From: Dastarcus helophoroides
Lineage: Eukaryota > Arthropoda > Insecta > Coleoptera > Bothrideridae
DNA length: 64,000 nt
Assembly (NCBI GenBank): GCA_028583605.1
Contig: CM053329.1
Coordinates: 20,001,173-20,065,172, forward strand
Reading direction: 5' to 3'
Of the stretch, positions 57,199 to 64,000 are shown in pieces (positions within the stretch are counted from its first letter, which is position 1; the number at the start of each line of letters is the position of its first letter). The translations under genes were made by a program, and so were the position numbers. The notes below the pieces were generated by a model. That model did no database searches and was not told the origin of the DNA. It saw nothing but the letters and a program-made list of their open reading frames with translations.

Positions 57199-58573
57199 TA
57201 CAGGGTGGACCATAAGTAATGGTACATAGAGCAAGAGTAGATTTTTCGTATAAAAATAACGTGATTTAGCCACATTTACCTTATACCGAAAGTTGATATT
57301 AACAGAGATACAGGGTGTCAAAGTTGAAAAAAAAATTGTGATTTTTTTCTCATAACTGATGATCACATTTCACCATAGACAAGAAATTTGACATAGGGGG
57401 GTTTCTTTGATCAGGAAATTCTTATTTGCTAACAGATTGCCAGTAACTCATAGGGGGCGCCACCTGCGCTACCTTATATTATTCCAAAGCATCATAACTT
57501 TTTTGTGCCTTTATGTAGACGTATTTTAAATAGATATTTTTATTTGCCTACATTTTCTACGTAAAAAAGGTATACTTTCTAAATGTTGATACAAGCAACC
57601 ATTTTCAAGATATTTGCCTTCAAAATTTGCAGTTCGTTTATTTTAAGTTATGTAAATGTGAATTTTTCGCAGTAGGTTTCAAAATAAAAGTAATAAGACT
57701 GACTCTTAAATAGTTTTTATTAAATATTACTCTACTGACATTATTATTACACATATTTTTTACATTCCTAAAGTAAATTTAAATAAAATACCAAATACCA
57801 AAACAAAATTAATTTTTTTTATGTGGGAATTAACTTTTTTTATGTAAAGGGATTGTAAACAATTAAAAATCTGGCCGTTTTTTATTAAAATTTATCTTTA
57901 AGTATCTACTTCAACCACACAAATTATTAAAGTTTTCTTATGGGACTCGGACATCATGTCTCACATCTCTATGTTAGAAAATAAATTAAGTCTTAATTTT
58001 TGGATTTTCTTTATTGAGATTTTCAAAATTTAGGTAAAAATATTATCAGCAAAATAATATTTGACAGAAATAACTTTCAAAGCTGTCTTATGATTACTTT
58101 TTTTTCGAAAATTTAATATCTTGGTAATTTAAAACCGAGGCACGTCGAGCTTTAAAGGCAAATATCTTGGAAACCGTTGCTCGTATCAACTTTTAGAAAG
58201 TACACCTATTTTACGTAAAAAATATGGGGAAACAAAATGACCCATTTTAAATTAATATACGTGGGTCCACAAAAAAGTTATGATGATTTAGAATTATGCA
58301 GGATGGCGCAGGTAGCGCCCTCTATCAGCTATTGGTAATATGTTAGCAAATTAGAGTTTGTCTACTTAAGAAACCCCCTTCTGCTAAATTTCGTGCCTAT
58401 ATTACAATTCATTCCATAGTTATACGGAAAAATCAAAATTTTTTTGTCAACTTTGACACCCTGTATCTCTGTTAATATCAACTTTTGGTATAAGGTAAAT
58501 GTAGCTACCTTACATTATTTTTATTCAAAAAATCCACCATTGTTCTGTGTACCATTACAGGGTCCACCCGGTA
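57199..58573. mobile_element. Foldback element C nested in B, TA target site
   Basis: It begins TACAGGGTGGACCATAAG and ends GGTCCACCCGGTA, flanked by TA (57197-57198 and 58574-58575). The inverted arms are about 450 bp (57199-57650 and 58120-58573) and more diverged than those at 9613-11096. A second 'gatacagggtgtcaaagttg' terminus lies inside the left arm (57310) with its mirror at 58445-58465. The central 470 bp has no coding frame. Confidence 0.8.
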
Positions 58574-59339
58574 TAATATTTTCTTCGCAAATTCGTCTTT
58601 TTTCTCATAATTTTTACTTTTTCTCTTAATATAGTCATTTTCCTAAAATTTGCCTTTTTCTTAGAATTAGGCTTTTTCGAAATTTCGATTTTATTGCTAA
58701 ATTTCTACTTTTTGAACTACTATTTTAAAAATCGTTTATGTTGAAATTCCACAATTTTTTTAAATATTTGTCTTACCAGCAAACCACCTTTATGATGTTT
58801 TATGTTTCTGAAAATGGTTTCTCTTTAAATTAAATCGGAATGATAATAAAAATGTTAAGAAAAATATTTTTAAGGATTTAGGGCAAAAGATTTCTTATAA
58901 ATTCAACGTCTTTACTCAATTTTAAAATTTGAGAACAATGTTTTTGGAAATTACGATTTTTTTTCCCAAAATTCGACTTTTTCACAAAATTGGATCATTG
59001 AAAATTTTAGCTTTTTTCTAATTTTGGACATTTTTTGAGCTTCTGTGAAAGGTTAGGTTTTTATTTTTAATATGATTTAATGTGACGTTCCATTTTTTCC
59101 TCGAAATTCCTCTGTTTCGAAATTACTAGTTTATTTTCAAAATCCCAATTTTGATCTTAAAATTGGATTTCCTCTGGGAAATATTCCCTAGAAAGTGCAT
59201 TCTTTTTCTCTTGGTTTCTCTAAATTGTATGTATTTTTCAAAAATTGTGATTTTTTTTTCGAAGTCCGTTTTGTTAATTATATGTATTTTATTAATTTCT
59301 TTTTTAAATTTGATTCCCAGTGATTTCAAATTATTGTAA

Positions 59340-60245
59340 GAAATTCATCTTAATATTGTGACTTTTATCTGAAAATTTGATATATTCTGTTTCTGGACAT
59401 TTCCATTTAAAACTGAATATTTTTTGAAAATTTTAACTTTTTTTACAGTAATCGTTTATTTTTTTATAATTGGATTCACACTTTAATAGAAATCTGAGCC
59501 TGAGACAACATTTTTAGGAAATTTTAAGAGAAAGTTTTCTAATAAATTTCAAGAATATGTTAACATTTAAATAATATAAAAATTCTGAGAGAAATATTTT
59601 TGAAAGTGGAATTATTCTTTTACTTAAATTTGTCTTGTTATGGGAATTGCCACTTTTTTCACAAAATTAGGCCTTTGAAAATTTTCTTTTTTTTAAATTT
59701 TACTTTTTCGAAATGTTGTCATATTTAAAAGTTTTCTGAAAGATTTCTTCGTCAAGTATGGCCCTTTTTCGAAATTTTGACTTTTAATCTGAAAATTCGA
59801 TATATTCTGTTTCTGGACATTTCCATTTAAAACTGAATATTTTTTGAAAATTTTAACTTTTTCACAGTAATCGTTGATTTTTTTATAATTGGATTCACAT
59901 TTTAATGGAAATCTTGGCCTGAGAACTATATTTTAAGAAATTTTAAGAAAAAGGTTTTTAGTAAATTTTAGGAATATGTTAACATTTAAATAAAATAAAA
60001 ATTCTGAGAGAAATATTTTTGAAAGTTGAATTATTCTTGTTCTTAAATTTGACTTGTTATGGGAATTGTCACTTTTTTCACAAAATTTGGCCTTTGAAAA
60101 TTTCCTTTTTTTAAATTTTACTTTTTCGAAATTTTGTCATATTTTGAAGTTTTCTGAAAGATTTCTTTGTTTGGCTCTTTTTAGAAATTTCGACTTTAAA
60201 TCTGAAAATTCGTTCTCCCTATTTTGTGTCCTGTTTAAGTGAAAG
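59340..60245 (+). repeat. 420-bp tandem duplication
   Basis: 'tatattctgtttctggacat' is at 59381 and 59801, exactly 420 bp apart, and the following 400 bases match closely through 'gacttgttatgggaattg'. The short frames inside are chance. Confidence 0.85.
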
Positions 60246-60692
60246 TATATTTATATTATTATTCAATCGAAAGATTTTCTTTTTTTTTCCATGATTTTTT
60301 AGAATAATTGTTGCCCCCCTTCCCTAGTACGAAATCCTGCCTACGCCTATGTAGCTAACTATTAACCGACCAATGCATAACCTAAATCTCTGGATATAGA
60401 AACCTAAACTTGATTGGTAAATTTAATTAATGACTGCACCGAGAAATCGGCGATGCTTAACATGTAAATATTTTTTTAAGAGAATCTAACCTCGAGGAAT
60501 TAAAATGTTAGCATTTTCTTAAAAAACAGTTATTTAGTTTCACGCGAACTTAAAATAAATATATTTTTAATTAATTAAATAATTTATAATTTATCCTTTC
60601 TCGAAAAATAACTTTTTGTTAATCTTGGTGGTGATGCGGGGCTCCTTCAACTGCGGGGCTCCAATTGCCTTAAATCCGGGCCTGCCATCACG

Positions 60693-62480
60693 CTAAACTG
60701 CGTTACCAACATGTTATATTTACTCTTAACATTGAACATACTGGTAACGCATGATGATGACCCTAAACAATAAGTTTTCTACAACAAAATTTATTCTCTT
60801 AACTTAATTGAATGGCATTCGGTAATTGAAGATATTCAATTAACTTGCAAATAACTTTCGTATATCTGGCGAATGTGCCTAAGACTATTAACAACACATC
60901 TTGTTTTTCAGGATTTCCTTTTAGAGAATATCGAAATGAAGGTTAATCGACTAACAAAATGAATCTTGAAAGATTACCCAACACGTTATAACACTCATTA
61001 GAAGTCTATTTCACGAACTCAGCATAAGAAGTGCTCGAATTTATATTAATTAACGTCTACTAAGGTCGTTAACTTAATAATGCCGGTTATACGTTATTGA
61101 CTTCCATTTTAATTTATATTAATTTGATTCAGTCATCGGATCGACTTAAAACGTAGGGGTTTATTAAGCGAAATAATTATTAGGTCTTTTATTTAATAGA
61201 TAGAATCATGTCTACCTCTTCACATAATTGCAACTTTCCTGTCCATTCTCAAGGTTCTATCTAATTGGTCGCCCGAAATGCATTTCCTAACAAACTTTGT
61301 TTACAAGCCCAAGCAACAAAAAACCCCCAAAGAGACGAATAGACATCCGAGGATGTATGACTAGTAATAAAGATCTCAGTGTGTTGTTCATCAAACTCGC
61401 AGCTTGCCAATCAGTCTCTGCCAACTTTGTTTGTCCGTCACAATTTTCCTCAATCGCTCGTCTTGTACACCAACAAATGCGAAACCATGGGAGTCTACTG
61501 AAAATAATGAAGATGTTCCAATACCTGAAACTCGATCTAATTAATTACAATGGCAGCCCAAACAGCGGGGCGAAATGAGTCCAACCAATCGAACAACGAA
61601 GCTGGTTTCGTGTAAAGTTCGCCTCAAATAAAGCGCTAATTACACGGACAATTAAAATGTAGTTAAGGCAACAATAAAATAATTTCGGGAGATTAGGTGT
61701 CATTAAGAAAAATTCGGTGGTCGGAAGACATGGCATTCGAAAATTATCGGAGTTATGCACCACAAACACAATCATGGGAAACCATAAAGAACGCTAGTAC
61801 ATGGTCTAATTACGTAATGGATTTTTGTCACAAAAAAGACAACCTTGGCTAATGGACGCCAAATTATTGGTTTCAATTGAATGATTGCTGTGCGTGGTCG
61901 AAATTTAAATGAGTGGATCCGTTCGAATTGTAAACAATTTGGCCAAGGACAATCTATTGCATGATTGCATTTGAAAATGGCTCTTTTTGTCATTTTTTAA
62001 AACTTATTTCATCAAGGCTAAGCAATTAAGAAGAACAGTCTTCAATTGGTGTGCTTTAGATCGTTCTTGGGATTATTATATTGGAGACTATCACAGAAAA
62101 CATATTTTTATTTAACTATCCTTTTACCAAATCTTTAGGTCTCAAAAGATCTTCCAGTGGTCCATCTTCTTCTTCACCTTCTTATTCTTCCGCTAGAATA
62201 GCTGTGTCCAACTAGTATGTTTTCAGTATAGCGTAGAAAATTGAATAAATCACAAAATATTTACTGACAAATGCAATTAAATACCACCCTAGAAGAAAAA
62301 TGAAGTCGAAAAAGAAGAAATATGCTTGGACCTTGGAGAAAAAGAAAGTAACGGTTAACAAAATCGTAAAAGATCTGCGTATTTAGTATTTTTTTGACAG
62401 GGGGGGGGAGGCAGATGCCAAACATATAATAAAATCTTATCGTAGTTGAAGGTATCTTGCCGAACCAATTCACTGCGTGT
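60693..62480. other. Single-copy region, no gene recognised
   Basis: Even composition, many TAATTA/ATTA words and few repeats. A hairpin GCGTTACCA...TGGTAACGC lies at about 60699-60740 right beside element A. A frame of 93 codons at 61297-61578 has no recognisable domain. A 10-G run occurs at about 62401-62409. Enhancer-type DNA is possible. Confidence 0.35.
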
Positions 62481-63600
62481 TATCCTGTTACAAATTGAGA
62501 TTTTTTCGAAAAGTTCGATTGTTGAGATTTTCAGTTTTTTTCTAAAATTCACCACTTTAAAATAAAAAGTCTTACTTTTTTCTAAAACTTAAACTTGTCC
62601 TTCAAAATTTTAACTACAATCTGGAAGTTACATTTTTTTTCTAGAAATTTTGAAGGCAGAAGCCAAAAATTGTGTTTTTTTTTCCAAAATTTTAACTTCC
62701 ATTTTAAAATTTCGATTTTATTTAGAAATCCAACGTTTAAATTTTAAATTTCCTTCAAAATTTTAACTACAATCTGGAAGTTACATTTTTTTTCTAGAAA
62801 TTTTGAAGGTAGAGGTCAAAAATTGTTTTTTTTTTTAATTTCAGCTTCCATCTTAAAATTTCGATTTTATTTAGAAATCCAAAGTTTAAATTCTAAATTT
62901 CTCTAAAAAATTTTAACTACAATCTGGAAGTTCAGTTTTTTCTAAAATTCACCACTTTAAAATAAAAAGTCTTACTTTCTTCTAAAACTTAAACTTTTCC
63001 TTCAAAATTTGAACTACAATCTGGAAGTTACATTTTATTTCTAGGAATTTTGAAGGCAGAAGCCATAAATTTTGTTTTTTTTTCCAAAATTTCAACTTGC
63101 ATTTTAAAATTTCGATTTTATTTTGAAATCCAACGTTTAAATTCCAAATTTCTCTCAAAATTTTAACTACAATCTGAAAGTTACATTTTTTTCTAGAAAT
63201 TTTGAAGGCAAAAGTCAAAAATTGTTTTTTTTTAATTTCAACTTCCGTCTTAAAATTTCGATTTTATTTAGAAATCCAAAATTTAAATTCTAAATTTCTT
63301 TCAAAATTTTAACTACAATCTGGAAGTTATATTTTTTTCTAGAAATTTTGAAGGCAGAAGTGAAAAATTGTGTTTTTTTTTCAAAATTTCAACTTTCATC
63401 TTAAAATTTCGATTTTATTTAGAAATCCAAAGTTTAAATTCTAAATTTCTCTCAAAATTTTAACTAAAATCTGAAAGTTATATTTTTTGCTAGAAATTTT
63501 GAAGGCAGAAGTGAAAAATTGTGTTTTTTTTACAATTTCAACTTCCATTTTAAAATTTCGATTTTATTTGGAAAATCCAAAGTTTAAATTTTAAATTTCT
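62480..63600 (-). repeat. ~150-bp AT-rich tandem repeat, about seven units
   Basis: 'taactacaatctggaagtt' or a close variant recurs at 62611, 62764, 62914, 63011, 63164, 63310 and 63461. Each is followed by 'tctagaaattttgaaggcag' and 'taaaatttcgattttattt'. One unit is shortened to 97 bp. The frame of 78 codons at 62982-63218 is repeat-borne. Confidence 0.9.
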
Positions 63601-64000
63601 CTCGAAAGGACAGCTTCAACATTAAATTTGAAAAAGAAACTAATGTTTTTAATGAACTGGTTGAAATCTCGTGTTTACATTTGAAATAATAATGACTAGT
63701 TTTAGAAAGTTCTCAACTTTAATGTCTTTACCCTAAAATATAAATTTTTTTCTGAAATTTTCGAATATTTTTCAAGATATTAACTTTAGTCTCAGAAATG
63801 CATTTTTTTCAGATCTTGCGAGTTTGAAAGTTACCATTTCATTTTTTTAAAAATATTTCACTTTTTTAAACAATATTTCGATTTTTGGTACATATCTACT
63901 TTCATTTAAAATGCTTGACTTTTTTTTATCAAAACATTGTTTTATATTCGAAATTTTATATCGTTTCTCGAACTTGATTTTTTTTTATTTTTCTTGGTAA
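63601..64000. repeat. AT-rich sequence to window end
   Basis: T-rich degenerate sequence of the same style as the other AT-rich blocks. No gene or distinct repeat unit was recognised. Confidence 0.5.

Larger units (their letters stand above)
53921..60351. mobile_element. TIR element B inserted in A, 8-bp target duplication
   Basis: The left end CATAGGCGTAGCTATAAT leads to a GGGTGGGGC...CCCCCC segment. The right end reverse-complements to CATAGGCGTAGGCAGGAT with a GGGGGG run. The first 11 bases are identical. The flanking TAGCTAAC is perfect on both sides (53913-53920 and 60352-60359). The internal DNA is AT-rich tandem repeat with no transposase. A similar left end occurs at 1383. The superfamily is not certain; the 8-bp duplication is hAT-like. 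Confidence 0.85.
51862..60684. mobile_element. Outer TIR element A (hAT-like), contains two nested elements
   Basis: The termini are CAGGCCCGGATCCAAT on the left and, reverse-complemented, CAGGCCCGGATTTAAG on the right, followed inward by GCGGGGCCC/GGAGCCCCGC blocks at both ends. The flanking 8-mers are CCATAACG (51854-51861) and CCATCACG (60685-60692), 7 of 8 identical. An 8-bp duplication and a CAGG start fit the hAT superfamily (family knowledge). It has no transposase frame. Total span is 8823 bp, of which 6431 bp is element B. Confidence 0.75.

Noticed and set aside
61297..61578. 93-codon plus-strand frame
   Set aside because: No recognisable domain; starts and ends do not fit splice sites; the region looks more like non-coding single-copy DNA.

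Overview
The window looks like a gene-poor stretch of an AT-rich insect genome; a beetle or another arthropod with large repeat-filled deserts would fit, but the order cannot be fixed from sequence alone. No host protein-coding gene, rRNA or tRNA could be supported. The only convincing proteins belong to a Ty3/gypsy-type LTR retrotransposon at 41638-47581. The rest is tandem satellite DNA, inverted-repeat (foldback) DNA transposons, nested TIR elements, an AT-rich 'TTTTCGAAATTT' repeat landscape, and a few islands of ordinary-looking single-copy DNA.

Layout. 1-5340: AT-rich degenerate repeats with scattered units of a satellite-related sequence, one end of a CATAGGCGTAG TIR element, and a palindromic repeat carrying a hammerhead-like RNA motif. 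5520-7560: single-copy DNA. 7600-13350: diverged repeat copies plus a 1.48 kb foldback element (9613-11096). 13979-23100: about 22 head-to-tail monomers (about 425-450 bp) of the main satellite, with a recent 1298-bp higher-order duplication. 23100-26290: mostly single-copy DNA with an old LTR fragment inside a possible small TIR element. 26290-30290: a second satellite of about 285 bp period. 30580-32668: a 26-bp purine-rich minisatellite arranged in 130-bp higher-order units. 32690-34930: single-copy. 35440-38460: a third satellite of about 299 bp. 38460-40110: single-copy. 40140-49020: an AT-rich tandem repeat interrupted by the LTR element. 49030-50590: single-copy with a GC-rich island. 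51862-60684: a three-level nest of DNA transposons. 60693-62480: single-copy. 62560-63600: a 150-bp AT-rich tandem repeat running toward the window end.

The LTR element is transcribed on the minus strand. Its two 376-bp LTRs differ at only three positions, it has an ATATAT/ATATAT flank duplication, a tRNA-Leu-type primer binding site, a polypurine tract, an intact Gag with a zinc knuckle, and a Pol in a -1 frame relative to Gag. Pol carries four visible lesions: an in-frame UAG between protease and reverse transcriptase, a 2-base insertion in the integrase zinc-binding region, a 13-residue gap in the integrase core, and a UAA stop near the integrase C-terminus. It is therefore probably not autonomous. 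Each LTR carries three perfect three-unit heat-shock elements and four GATA motifs upstream of a TATA box and a TCAGT initiator, which suggests a stress-inducible promoter.

Other main points are the nesting of three TIR elements (8-bp target duplications for the outer two, TA for the innermost), two foldback elements with arms of about 677 and 450 bp, and a dispersed hammerhead-ribozyme-like hairpin whose stem shows compensatory base changes between copies.
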